From contig NW_018344001.1 in assembly GCF_002099425.1 (NCBI RefSeq), positions 1,718,501 to 1,782,500 of the forward strand: DNA of 64,000 nt, read 5' to 3'. This document shows, piece after piece, positions 47,690-59,009 of this stretch; the stretch's first letter is position 1, and the number at the start of each line of letters is the position of its first letter. Below the pieces are notes generated by a model, which saw only the letters and a list, made by a program, of their open reading frames with translations, did not search any database and was not told the origin of the DNA. Source of the stretch: Phascolarctos cinereus (Eukaryota; Chordata; Mammalia; Diprotodontia; Phascolarctidae). The position numbers and the translations under genes were made by a program.

Positions 47690-48480
47690 TTGGGAAAACA
47701 TGTGTCATCCATTTTTGACAATTTGGCGATGTGCCACTTAGCCTTGTTAGGGCTTAGTTTTCTCATCTGTAAAATGGAAGATTAGACCAGATGACCTCTG
47801 AGGTCCTTTCCATTTCTAGATAGATGATTCACAGACAAAGAAATGGAGTAGTCTTTGCTCTCCAGAAACTATAACTAAGTTTGAATTCTGCATATTTTCA
47901 TGGAGCTAGAACTAATGACTATATTTTACATAATTATAACTTCAAATGGTGTGAATTAGAATATGTTCTAGTGGGAGGACTTCTTTGTCCTCTTGAGAAA
48001 GACTTTTTAGATCCATAATGTCCTTTCATGGCAGATTTGAATATCAATTCCAACCCAACAAGCATTTATTAAGCCCCTAGTATTTGCAATAGGATGTGCA
48101 AATTAAAAGAAAAAAAAGAAACAACCCCTGCCTGGAGATTCCATTTCATCAGAGGAGACAATATTGTACTTAAAAGGGGGGGGGTGTTCAAATTATCAGG
48201 GCTAAATGCCTGGGGTGATTCTGATCCCATATTTACAAAGGGAGATACAAAATAGAAACAAGGTAATTTGGGGAGAACGCATTTGCAGATGGAGTGATCG
48301 AGGAAGGCTCTGTGTAGGAGTTGTTACTTCAATCAATTAATCAATAAACATTTATAAAGCACCTCCTATGTTCCAGACACTGTGCTGAGCACTGAGGATA
48401 CAAAAAGAGGCAAAAGACAATCCTTGCCCTCAAAAGCCTCCAATCTAATGGGAGAGGCAAATTACTAACAAGAATATACA
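47690..48480. mobile_element. MIR-like SINE and antisense L2 next to exon 2
   Basis: MIR at about 47700-47830 (TTTTCTCATCTGTAAAATGG). L2 reverse pieces at about 48045-48180 and 48330-48480 (CACCTCCTATGTTCCAGACA). The L2 ends about 260 bp before exon 2. Confidence 0.6.
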
Positions 48481-48738
48481 AAGCATGCTATATGCAAGAT
48501 CAGTTCGAAATAATTGGTGTCCTTTGAAAGAAACAAAGGATTCTGGTAAGCAGAGGTGAGAATGAGATATCTGCAATCTGTGGGCAACCTGCGGAAAGAC
48601 TCACAGGCGGGAGAGGAAACGTGTCTTTGTTCCCACCGCTTTGACCCAGTCTCCATGAATGTAAATGTCGTGTGAAGATAAGTCCGTCTGTATCCGAGTG
48701 GGCCTCCATTAAACTACTGCTTTGTTTCCCTTTCTCAG

Positions 48739-49017
48739 ATCATGATGTTGAAAATGATCTTCAGCCAGACCTCCGTGGACCACTGCAAGACGCCGAAACC
48801 CGAAACGAAAAGGCCGAAGGAATGCGACTCCTTCCTGACCGCCGTGCGCCTGGCTTCCCTGAACCAGATCTTGGACCCCTGGGTCTATCTGCTGTTGAGA
48901 AAAATCCTCCTGCGGAAGTTCTGTCAGGTAGCAAACGCCGTCTCCAGCTGCTCTCCCGATGGACAGAAAGGGCAGCCCGGCTCGTTAGCCAACGAGATCG
49001 TGCAGACAGGAGCCTAA
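48739..49017 (+). CDS. PTGER3: PTGER3 coding exon 2 with read-through EP3-II/gamma-type tail (residues 303-394)
   Basis: Acceptor TTTCTCAG|ATC at 48738/48739 joins exon 1 in phase 0. Residues 303-310 complete TM6. TM7 carries [16 protein letters not shown] (337-352): Arg339 corresponds to the conserved arginine that pairs with the prostaglandin carboxylate, and DPWVY stands for NPxxY. After [10 protein letters not shown] the frame runs straight into [20 protein letters not shown] and ends QTGA-stop. This closely resembles the 29-residue tail recalled for human EP3-II and mouse EP3-gamma. The CAG at 48925-48927 is followed by GTAGCA, so 48928 can also act as a weak splice donor to other C-terminal exons (inferred from the known gene). 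Total length is 394 aa, against 388 for human EP3-II. Confidence 0.96.
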   Translation: MMMLKMIFSQTSVDHCKTPKPETKRPKECDSFLTAVRLASLNQILDPWVYLLLRKILLRKFCQVANAVSSCSPDGQKGQPGSLANEIVQTGA

Positions 49018-49610
49018 GAGAGAACATTTGAGCAGCTCGCATGCTAACTGCTTTGACATCGAGTAGTCTTAAAGTTTGCTGTGAATTCTGGCATCTGCGT
49101 CGTGCCTGTGTTTATGTATCCAAGTGGAATGAATTTTTTTACATCAGGCTAAATGGCCTCAAAAGACCCCAAAACCCCTATGAGTGCCAAAAAAAAAAAT
49201 CTTGAAATATAAACAAGTGGAAATCTATCTGCAACCATCTAGCTTGCCTTGTGCCTCTGCAGTGTGTAGCCTACAATGTGATTTTGCATCTTGCTGGCTC
49301 TCGAGCTGAATGTGGGCTGCCCAGGGCTCCAATGGGGTAGTCTGCCTCTGATTCAGTTCAATTCCAGGCTTGGCTTAATGCTGTTTCCCTACGTGAGCAG
49401 CCGTTTTGAATGTCATTATTCTCCCATATTACTTTTTGACTTACCCTGTATGTATCTTATATGTGATTAGCTGTGTAAATGTTTTCCCATGGTAGAAGGA
49501 TTCCCTGGGGCACAGGAATCCTTTCAATTTGGTCTTTATATCCCCAGAAGTTAACGTAGTCCCTGGCATACAGAAGGTGCTTAATAAATGAGTAAATTAA
49601 TGAATAAAAG
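49018..49610 (+). other. PTGER3: Putative 3' UTR of the read-through EP3 isoform
   Basis: About 430 bp after the TAA at 49015-49017 is unique sequence without recognisable repeats. It then runs into an L2-type 3' end that supplies AATAAA at 49583-49588 and another at about 49603. These repeat-derived signals are the first canonical polyadenylation signals downstream. Use of this end is inference. Confidence 0.4.
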
Positions 49611-50910
49611 AAGCAAGTATTTATTAAGTGCCTGCTATATGATAAGCACATAGTAGGTACTTAATAAATGCTTGTTGGGTAATTGATGAATGAATGAAAC
49701 AATCACTTATGTAGTAGGTACTTAATGAATGAATGAAATAAGCATTTATGAAGTGCCTGCTGTATGACTGCACAATGCTGGGTGCTGGAAATCCAGAGAC
49801 GAAGATGAAAACAGTCCTTGCTCTGCAAGAGCTGGGCAGGGATGGAGGAGAGTGGTATTCTTTTTAAATATTTTTTAAAAGAAATGTTTGAGGATATTGG
49901 CCTTCCTCTCTCCCTTTCTCTGTCCCTGTATCTGTCAGTGAGTGTCCGTCTGCCTGTTTCTCTCTTTAACCTTGCAGAGACTGAGAGCATAAGGGACTTG
50001 ATTGTTTTTCCCCTTTCGCTCTTAAATAGTTGGGCTTCAAGACAAAACAAAGATAGCATCATACATTCACAAAGTGCATTAAGATTGACATTCTTTGCCA
50101 TCGTGTTCAGTATCTCAGCATTAAATCTTTATCTCACACTATTTAGTGGTTGTCTTGGTAACTGCATCTACCCAGCATCCTAATAAGAGTCATTTAACTG
50201 ACTTTTGGAAATGGCGGGTTGGTAATGGGCATGCCTGCTCAAGATGGCTGAGTCTGGGGCAGTAAGTTAGCATAGGGATTTTTTTTTTTTTTGCATTGAA
50301 TCTGCTGAGTAAAGTCATCTTTTCCAGTTAAAGACTCCCATCCCTTTGGGTCTTACCTGTGCCTTTTGCTGGTCTGGACCTACTAGTCAGAAATTGGGTA
50401 GAGGCGAGTGAAAAATCTGCTGAAGACATTAACTGGCTTAATTCCTCTGAGCCTCAGCCTCCCCCTCTGTAAAATGGGGGTGACGGTAATAGCACCTATC
50501 TCAGAGGGCTGTTGTGAGGCTCTGATGACACGCAGGTAAAGGATTTTGTAAACCATAAGATTCTCCACGGTCTATCTCCTCTAATTATATCTTTAAATAA
50601 TACTTTGACGTCGAGACCACCAGCATTGCCAGAGATCTGGGATTAGGGCTGTCTATTTTGTGGATCCAGGTTTAAGCTACACACTTTAAAATGGCAGGGT
50701 GCATGTTTGTTTGTTTCCTTTAGCGACTGATAATTAAAATGTTGTTTCTAGAGCCAGTTTCTAGCCACAACAGCCAATCCTCGAGCCATCTGCATGGTGA
50801 CTGCTCTGAATTCATACCTGCGATGTATCAGACACTTGCTAGGCACTGGGGACACAAAACCAAAAATAAAACCGTCCCTGCCTTCAGGGAGGTTATAGTC
50901 CACTGGGGGA
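49560..50910. mobile_element. L2 pieces and MIR downstream of exon 2
   Basis: Repeated L2 tails at about 49560-49830 (three GTAGGTACTTAAT/AATAAATG motifs), MIR sense at about 50380-50560, and L2 reverse at about 50815-50910. The rest is unassigned. Confidence 0.6.
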
Positions 50911-51177
50911 GGGTTTCTTGTCTTTTTAAAAGGCCTCGTTAGAAAGCCCCTTTGAGGCAGTTGGGAAAGTCCCACCCTACGCACCAAACGTTCATTAAGG
51001 GACTTGTGCCAGAGGGTGAGGTTAGAAAGAAGACGATGATGACAACAATAAAAACGACTACAACAGCAACAAAGCAACCCCCGCCTGCAGGAAGGTTACA
51101 CGTAGAAATAAACTTTGAACTCTTTTTTTCTGTATTAAATATGCAAGCCCATTCTGAATTTCCTTTTTGGTGTGCCT

Positions 51178-51206
51178 CTCTCTGTGTCTCATTCTCCTTC
51201 TCTCTG

Positions 51207-51264
<58 letters not shown>

Positions 51265-51414
51265 TCTTTCTGTTTCTCTCTCTTTCTTTCTCTGGCTTTC
51301 TCTCTCACTGTCTCTTTTTCTCTCTTGTGTCATTCTCTCTTCCTGTCTATCTCTTCTTCTCTCTGTGTCTCTTTCTCTCTTTCTCCTCCCCCCCTCTCTC
51401 TCTGCTTCATTCTC

Positions 51415-51473
<59 letters not shown>

Positions 51474-51680
51474 TTCTCTCTCTGTTTCTTTCTCTCTCTT
51501 TCTTTCTCTGGCTTTCTCTCTCACTGTCTCTTTCTCTCTCTTGTGTCATTCTCTCTTCCTGTCTATCTCTTCCTCTCTCTGTGTCTCTTTCTTTCTCTCT
51601 TTCTCCTCCCCTCTCTTTCTCTCTCTCTCTGCTTCATTTTCTCTGTCTGTCTCTTTCTCTCTCCGTCTCTCTGATTCTGA
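51178..51680 (+). repeat. 500-bp polypyrimidine satellite with an internal duplication
   Basis: (CT)n at about 51208-51260 and (GTCT)n at about 51417-51455 lie within TCTC-rich sequence. A segment of about 140-150 nt with TTTCTCTGGCTTTCTCTCTC ... CATTCTCTCTTCCTGTCTAT occurs at about 51280-51390 and again at about 51492-51605. Confidence 0.95.
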
Positions 51681-51689
51681 TCGCTCTTG

Positions 51690-52300
51690 CTCTATCTGGA
51701 TTAAAAAATGTTTTATTTTTTTCTTTATAGTTATTATATCTTCTATCTGATTTTGAGTGGGGAATTAATTTAAGGAACTTTAACTGTGCATTAGGTCAGC
51801 ATAATTGTTATCCAAGCATTGGATCAGGAATAATCCAGTTAAGCAAATTAGTGAATCTGAAGGAAAGCGTAGATCTGCTTAGCGCTGTAATAGAATTTAG
51901 GATGTTCCCTAGGCTGGAGTTTGCTACTGGAAAAGATCTAAATAAGCTATTTGCACCACAGGAAGCCCCCTAGACCAAGCTTCCTGGTGGCCCAGAATGG
52001 GGCGTGGCCTAGAGATTGAGGTTACCTTATTGCCTCCCCAGTGCCATGAAGAATAAGCTCCTTGCACATTATCCCAATTGAAAAAAAGCTCGTCTGGGGC
52101 ACAAGGACTAGCCTTGGTGGTCAGCGGTTTCTCTGCCCTTCTCGCAGATCTGGTGCCTTCTTTCCAGGGCCTGCAGATGAGCAGGAATCTCGCTTTGAGA
52201 CCCTTATTCATGAGAGAGGGGCATTGCCTACGAGGTGGGCATGGGGAGGAGCAGCACGGGGGTTCTCAAAGAGACTTGTGGCATGGTGCAGTGGTAGTTT
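51690..52300. other. Sequence with no recognised content
   Basis: No convincing repeat or coding signal; small overlapping ORFs only. Confidence 0.4.
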
Positions 52301-52306
52301 TATTCT

Positions 52307-52372
52307 TTTAAAATATTTTTATATCACCTTCATTTCCAAATATCTCTCATTCCTTTCCTAGCAAGTAATCTC
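52307..52372 (-). mobile_element. 66-bp L1 3'-end piece, copy 1
   Basis: Matches 53526-53591 at 65 of 66 positions by eye, then diverges completely (TCATGAGATGG in place of TCTTGTAACGA). Confidence 0.8.
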
Positions 52373-52617
52373 ATGAGATGGTTCCACCACAGGGATGTTG
52401 GATCAGTCTCACAGTGAGGTTCTGGTGTGTGTATTTTTGTGTGCAAATGTGTGGGTATTTAGGCAGATGTATACAAGTGTGCATATATTCATGTGATGGG
52501 TTGCGTGGTGGGCCTGGGTGTTGAGAAGACTTTGGTCACAGTCCTGCCTTTGACATGAAGTGGCTGTGTGACCTTGGGCTAGTCCTTCAGACTCTCACTG
52601 TCCGACCCGGGGAACTT

Positions 52618-52762
52618 TTTTCTTCTTTTTTTTCTTTTCTTTTCTTTTTCTTTTTTGTTTTTTGCTAGGCAGTGGGGTTAAGTGACTTGCCCAGGGTCAC
52701 ACAGTAAGTGTCAAGTGTCTGAGGCTGGATTTGAACTCAAGTCCTCCTGACTCCAGGCATTA
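52618..52762 (-). mobile_element. WSINE1-like tRNA-SINE, antisense
   Basis: T-rich tail remnant, TTTTTTGCTAGGCAGTGGGG, GACTTGCCCAGGGTCACACA, CTCAAGTCCTCCTGACTCCA. Confidence 0.8.
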
Positions 52763-53525
52763 GAAGTAAAAGGTGTCTCAGAGATCAAGTCTACCTTTTC
52801 CCTGTAATAGGGAAATTTCTGTACCAAGAGTTTCCCACATTAATGAAATCACAGATGTGGACTCAAAAATATGTGTGTATGTGATGTATGTATGGTGTGT
52901 ATGTGCTGTATGTAATTCAGTACGTATCTAGAGGCAGTGTGCTGTAGTGGATAATGCGACAGAATTAGAGGCAGAAAAACATAAGCCTAAATCTGGCCTC
53001 TAACCCTTGCTGCCTGTTGGGTACTAGACCGGTCACTTAACATTCCATGCTGATGAGATCACAGATCCTTTGGTCCTTCCCACGTCCAAATACGTGTTCA
53101 TGTGAAAAGCTTGTGAGTCCTTCTAAAATAAAAGACTGCCCCCGAGGAGCAGGCATCCGTGATGCGTTCGACGCGCCATAGGTAAATCGCTCTCCATGAT
53201 GATTCGCGAGGCTGATGAAGTGAATAACCACTGTTTGTTTCATTCTTTGAACAAGTAATTTAACCTTTAAAGATGCAAAGCTTTCCTGGGGAGCACTAAT
53301 GTTCTTCACTGTATTTTTTACAAACGCTGTCGGTGACCAATGGGTGATTCTTCTGTAGGGTGAAACTGAGGAACTTTCAACTAAAACTTGTCCTGAATTC
53401 CCAAACACATGTTCGTCTGGGTACACACTTGTTGGGAGCTGGCCACAGGGTAGACCATGAGTCATACTGGATCACTCTTCGGAACAGCCTCTCCAGTATT
53501 TCTGTTTGTTGCACAGTTTCAAGGC

Positions 53526-53900
53526 TTTAAAATATTTGTATATCACCTTCATTTCCAAATATCTCTCATTCCTTTCCTAGCAAGTAATCTCTTGTAACGA
53601 AGAATAGAAAATTAGGCAAAGAAGTAAAGCAGGTCCAACTTTGTACGTAACGTTCTGCACCCGTAGCCCCCTACCTTTGCAAAGAAGGGGAGGAGTAAGG
53701 AGCGTTTTCTCATGTCTTCTTTGGGGTCATCCTGGGTCATTACAATCACACAGTTAAATCGCAGGTTTTGTTGTTGCTGTTGTGGTTGATGTTGTCGTAA
53801 CTGCCATTGACGCTTCTGTTCATTGGGCGACTGTTTTCCCATTTAGCTTAATTACCGCACTATGTATGAGTTCATACGAGTCGCGATGACAATGGTAAAC
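53526..53900 (-). mobile_element. L1 3' region, antisense
   Basis: CTTGTAACGAAGAATAGAAA, AACGTTCTGCACCCGTAGCC, and TTTGGGGTCATCCTGGGTCA in the order of the reversed L1 3' end. Confidence 0.75.
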
Positions 53901-54149
53901 GAAGGCTTCAGACAGAGGCTTAAAGGCAAAGCGTTGTATAAAGGGGATGGGGTTTGCATCCGGGTCCTTGCAGTGACAGCAGGTCAAGAACATTGAAAGC
54001 AGGAGGCTTGGAGCTGTTCCCTAGGGTAGAAAAGAAAACAGAAGGGCTAGTGCAAACACCCAGTCAGCCAAGTTAATTCCATAGCCTCTGCCCAACCCCA
54101 TCCCTCCACGCCCAGTGCAAATCTGAAGTTCGCCGTATGTAACGTTTTG

Positions 54150-55030
54150 TTCATTTAATGCAGGAGCCAATTTCACAAACACTTATCATATACCTGCTAT
54201 GGGTGAATTTAGGGGCACTGTGGACACAGGGACAAACCTGGAACTCTCTTTGCCCTCCAGGACCTTACGTTCCGTTAGAGCACCTGCCATTCGTGGCCCT
54301 GGGGGGTGGGGTGGGAAACACGACTGCATCAAATCCAGTGATTTTGAATACGCGATGAGGCGTTAGATCTATGTCTTGGGATTTAATACGGAAAGAATAG
54401 AGATGATCGTGATGGAGTCAGGTACAAGCTACATAAAAATCGGTGCTGTGACTTCCGAGTGCCTGGCACATGCTGGTGCTCGATCAATGCTCATTCAGCT
54501 GAGTTCACCCGTGACATGTTCCCAGGCTCTTGGGTAAGTCCCACGTGGTGGCCGAATTGTCGCTCCTAAAGCACAGGTCAGACCATGTATGTCCGTCCTC
54601 TTTTAAAAAAAATCTCCAACGCCTCCCTATTGCTTCGTGTATCAACCTCATATAAATCCCTTCCTCTAAGCGACTTTCCCACGTCCCCCACATTCCAGCC
54701 AACTGGCCCATTTACTGTTCCTCGACTGTGACAGTTCATGTCCAGGCTCCCTCCTTTTCTATGCTTGGAGTGTACATCATCTCCAGAATCCCCAGCTCCC
54801 GGGAAGGCTCAGCTGAAGCATCCCTGTCTCTCACAGGCCTACCCTGGGCTCCAGATTACTATTATTCGGCATCTATTTTGACTTCTCTGTGTATGCATTG
54901 GTTCCCCCCAATAGAATGGAAGGTCCTCGAGGGCAGGAATTGTCTTACTTCTCGTCTGTATCACTAGCACCTAGCATAGAGTCAGGCACCTGGTAGGAAC
55001 TTAGTAAGTGCTCGTCAAGTGAATGAAGCC
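54150..55030. mobile_element. L2 fragments
   Basis: Reverse L2 piece at about 54165-54290, then a long sense L2 3' region at about 54560-55025 (AAAGCACAGGTCAGACCATG, GTCCTCGAGGGCAGGAATTG, AGTAAGTGCTCGTCAAGTGA). Confidence 0.75.
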
Positions 55031-55200
55031 CTAGCTGTGTAGGTAATGTAACTATCCTCACATCCTCTCTACTGCCAACAAGCAGGCCTCTTCCACACAG
55101 TAAGTATACTGTAGTATGGAGCTCCATGTGGATGCCAAACTCCAACCACTGGAGTAGTCATGAAGGCATGACCCTAAACTCCCATAAAAATATTAGCTGG

Positions 55201-55358
55201 GGGGGGCAGCTAGGTGGCACAGTGGATAGAGCCCTGGCCTTGAAGTCAGGAGGACCTGAGTTCAAATCCGGCCCCAGACACACAACATATACTAGCTGTG
55301 TGACCCTGGGCAAGTCACTTAACCCCAATTGCCTAGCAAAAAGCAAAAAAAAAAAAAG
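55201..55358 (+). mobile_element. WSINE1-like tRNA-SINE, sense, nearly intact
   Basis: GGGGCAGCTAGGTGGCACAG head, GAAGTCAGGAGGACCTGAGT, GTGACCCTGGGCAAGTCACT, A-rich tail, flanked by TATTAGCTGG at 55191-55200 and 55359-55368. Confidence 0.92.
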
Positions 55359-55439
55359 TATTAGCTGGAGTCAAATGGAGCAGGGATATAAAAACCCAGG
55401 TGTTTAAATTTCCCCTATCAATGTTGCTTTAACTGACAC

Positions 55440-57180
55440 AATGGAGGCTACGTAGTAGATAGAGTATGGATCTTGGAGGTGGGAAGAACTGGGTTCAAAT
55501 CTCACCTCCACCACTTCCTAGCTGCATGACCCAAGACAAGTCACTGGACCTCTGTGCCCCAAACAGCTCCCTACAAACTCTTTTCCTAAGTCGGAGGTGG
55601 GCTTGTTGGACTCCCATCTTCTGGGGAGGGGGGAAGACGTTCCCTTCCTGGGAGTTCCTTCTCACGATGAAATCACATGTGTTCCCTGAAATTTCTCCAT
55701 CATTCCCATAATGGCCCAAGACTGAAACACAGGAAGATGATGACAGTGTAAACTTTTTAGCTGCTCCAGATGAAAGTTCTCATTTGGAGTGAAAAGTATT
55801 GCTGTTCTCATATGCTGGTGACAAAGCAGAGAAAACAGTATGGAAAGAGAATGAGGTCACTGTGGCCGAGTTGGTCGGTCTTGGGCAGCCACTTAGTGGG
55901 AGAGTCTTCAGACAAATCCGATCAATCTACCAGCATCCATCAAATGCCTTCTATGTGCTAGGCATTATGCATATCCAGACAAGGGCTGCCCTCCAGGAGC
56001 TTAGATCTGAATGGAAAAGCCAGTCAATTAATCAACTAGCTCTTTTTAAGCACCTACTATGTGCAGACATTGTGCTAAGGGATACTGTCAAGGGACTCAT
56101 GGCCCATCCGATGACTTTCCCATGGATAGAGACAAAAATACACATGCCCCACGATGGAGGAGGGGGCCGCTGACCACAGGACTGAGTTCAGATCCTGCCT
56201 CTGATCTTTACTAGCTGTGTGATCTTGGGCAAGTTCCCTCACCTTCCTGGGCCTCAGTCGCTTCTTCTGTCAAAGGAGGGGTTAGATTCATCATCTCCCA
56301 AGTCCCGTCTGCCTCTAGATGTACGGTCCTATGATAGACTTTACCCAGCTTAGCCCTGCTTCCTTGTAACTCCTTCTCATTTAAAATATTTATCTCTCTT
56401 TTTATATTCCTCCCAAACCTGCCAAAAACAGTGGCCCAAAACAACACCCTGGAGTCCAGAGGGCTGGGATCAAGTGCTGTCTCTGACCCAAGCTGTGTGT
56501 CCTTGAGCAAGGCGATTAAGTCTCTGAGCCTGGAGCGGCAAGAAGGAAGGAAGGAATGCCCCACTCTGGCCAGTTAGAGATCCTGGTCTCCATGTATCCA
56601 GGTGTTGAGTAGGATAGAAATTAGAGAAGCCACGTTCCCCTGGGTGATACAGTGGATGTAGCCCTGGACCTGGAGGGAGGAAAACCTGAGTTCAACTCCA
56701 GCCTCAGATCCTTACTAGTTGTATGACCCTGGATAAGTCACTTAACTTTGCCTCAATTTCCTCATCTGTAAAATGGGGATAATAATAATACCTACTAGTT
56801 CCCAGGGTTATCATGAGGATAAAATGAGATACTTGTGAAGACCTTAACAAACCTTAATACACTTTACACTGGCTAGCTTTTATCTATTATTAATCTTAAA
56901 ATTTGTCTCACTGCCTTTGCACAAATTACCCCGCATATTCCCTCCCTCAGTATTCCCAACTTCCTCCAAAGCTCAGCTCAGTCATAGTTCTATTACATTT
57001 TAAAATGTACCAAGACCTTGCGGACTCCCTGTATGGTGTATTTAATTTTCTCTGCATGTAGTTTTGAGGATAGGCACCTTGAGCACAGGGATTATCTTAC
57101 TGTTGTATTCCTAGCACTTAGCCCAGTGCCCAGCGCCTAGTAGGGGCTTAATAAATGCTTGTGGACTTGCATGAGCATTG
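55440..57180. mobile_element. MIR and L2 copies
   Basis: MIR sense at about 55445-55560, L2 reverse at about 55925-56120, MIR sense at about 56165-56335 and about 56640-56885, and an L2 3' end in sense at about 56905-57175 (GCGCCTAGTAGGGGCTTAAT). Confidence 0.65.
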
Positions 57181-57359
57181 CCAGTTTGATTTTCCATCCT
57201 CAATGGTTGTCTAATGGGAAGCCAACCCAGATTGGGGCCCCACCTCCTGGTTCTTGTGCGTTCCCACCAATCTCGAGTTTGGCTAACAGGAAATCATGCC
57301 TAATTATGGAGTGGGCCTTCATTTCATTGGAATGGAAACTCATGGATGTGATACTGATG

Positions 57360-58020
57360 AGTCCCCAGAGGCCAATATAATTCTTTCATTTAATGTCATT
57401 TTCATTTAAAAATCTATCAATTACATAGATAATTTCTCTTAATGTGTCACTGCCATCAATAGAATCACAAAGTGACACATTTTCCCTAATGATAGTTTCA
57501 ATGTCATACATAAATGTAAGCAATGAACATATGTATGAGAGAACATACATTATGAGAATCTATAACTTAATTGGTTCTTTCATCCATTTGCAATGCAAAG
57601 TAAGCAGGCTTTAGCTACTCAATTAATTGATCACAAAGGTCCTCAGACTCATGGGTAATTCTCCTTCCCACTGAATCATCTGCAAGTGGAACCATTTGAA
57701 TTTGCTTTGCAAATGACCTGGAAGCTATGGTCCCAGCAGCCTGAGGAATGGCAGGTAGCACAGATGTAAACAACTCTATATAGGTCAAGCAATATTGTTT
57801 AATGTTAAATGTGGTTTTTGAAAGGTTTGTTTTTGCTTGTAAAAAACATCTAATTTTCTTTTTTAAAAAGCCACAATTCAAAGATTACTGCTGATCCCAA
57901 GGAAGCTGGAACATACCTAGCAACAGTAAAGCATTTCACTGAAAATCAGGCCAGTGGTCCATTTGGCAGAAGATAAACTGAGTAGACTTCAAATCTGAAT
58001 TATATGAGTCAGTGTCAATC
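57360..58020. promoter_or_regulatory. Repeat-free AT-rich block, candidate conserved non-coding element
   Basis: No repeat signature for about 660 bp. It contains homeodomain-like and SOX/POU-like words such as CTCAATTAATTGATCACAAA (57618-57637) and ATTTGCAATGCAAAG (about 57586-57600). No conserved ORF. Function is inferred only from composition and lack of repeats. Confidence 0.35.
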
Positions 58021-58034
58021 AAATCTCCAGGACT

Positions 58035-58292
58035 TTTGTTAAGTCTTTTTCATTTGTATCCAACTCTTTGTGACACCATTTGTGGTTTTCTTGGCAAAGA
58101 CAGTAGAGCGTTTTTTGCCATTTCCTTCTCCAGCTCATTTTACAGATAAGGAAACTGAGGAAAACAGGGTCAAGTGACTTGCCCAGGGTGGCCCAGCTAG
58201 TGAGTGTCTGAGGCTAGATTTGAACTCAGGAAGATGAGTCTTCCTGACTCCAAGGCAGGCACTCTATCCGCTAAGCCACCTAGCTCCCCACC
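58035..58292 (-). mobile_element. Mar1-like SINE, antisense
   Basis: AAGTCTTTTTCATTTGTATC, TTCTTGGCAAAGACAGTAGA and GCTAAGCCACCTAGCTCCCC. Confidence 0.85.
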
Positions 58293-58689
58293 CCCCCACC
58301 TTCAGGATACCTGGATCAATATCTCTCCTTGCATTTGGCCCCATTCTACAAACGGCTCGAAATGAGAGGCATCAGATCGAGGGCCGGCTGCCTTGAAGTG
58401 AGGAAAGCCTGGGCACTGAGCCCAAGCCACTGAGGGGGCCCTGACCTGCATCAGCCCAGAAAGTTCCATGCCGGGAGCTCCAGTGCTGAAAAGATCCCAA
58501 CTATACAGAAAGGAAAGGAAGGAAGAAAAGAGAAGAGAGGGAGGACAGAGGGGCCCCTTACCGAGAGGTCAGGCTTTGCTGTTGTGTTGACATCCTGCAC
58601 AGAATCCATAATGATGCTAGTCTGGATACTCTGCAGGCCTGGATTGTATGAGCTCCTTATTGACATTCTCCTTTAACAGTATCCTGATT

Positions 58690-59005
58690 ATTATGCATTT
58701 TACCAGAAAAGGACTGGTGACTTGCTCAAGAGCACTCAAGCAGTAAGCCTCAGAGACAGCATTTGAACTCAGGTCCTCTGACTTCAGGGTCTGGCGATTC
58801 TAGCAAATCGGTTGCACTAGTACTTTGAGAGATCCTTGGATAATCAGTGCTGGAATGATATTCAGACAAATTCATTTCAATTTAGCAAACACATTAAACA
58901 ACAGATGAATGCAAGATACTCTGCTTAACTCTAGGGGTGGAGGTGGGGATAAAGATAAAAAGAAAAAAAAACCAAACCCTGCCCTCAAGGAGCTTACCTA
59001 GGACT
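58690..59005 (-). mobile_element. MIR and L2 fragments
   Basis: Antisense MIR-like at about 58695-58800 and reverse L2 at about 58870-59000 (CCTGCCCTCAAGGAGCTTAC). They lie just before the candidate 3' UTR. Confidence 0.55.
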
Positions 59006-59009
59006 TGAA

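Larger units (their letters stand above)
10891..48738 (+). other. PTGER3: PTGER3 intron 1
   Basis: Bounded by GTAGGT at 10891 and CCCTTTCTCAG ending at 48738, joining phase-0 codons within TM6. It is about 37.8 kb long and mainly interspersed repeats, with an antisense NRSN1 retropseudogene, several microsatellites and L1 3' fragments. No other intact coding gene was recognised inside it. Confidence 0.93.

Noticed and set aside
49583-49710. Several AATAAA motifs as strong polyadenylation sites
   Set aside because: They are part of L2 tails (TTAATAAATG type), which recur all over the window. Kept only as possible signals for the read-through isoform.
50952-51750. Overlapping ORFs of 160-240 codons, hydrophobic-looking
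   Set aside because: Produced by the TCTC satellite; periodic Ser/Leu/Phe without transmembrane organisation.
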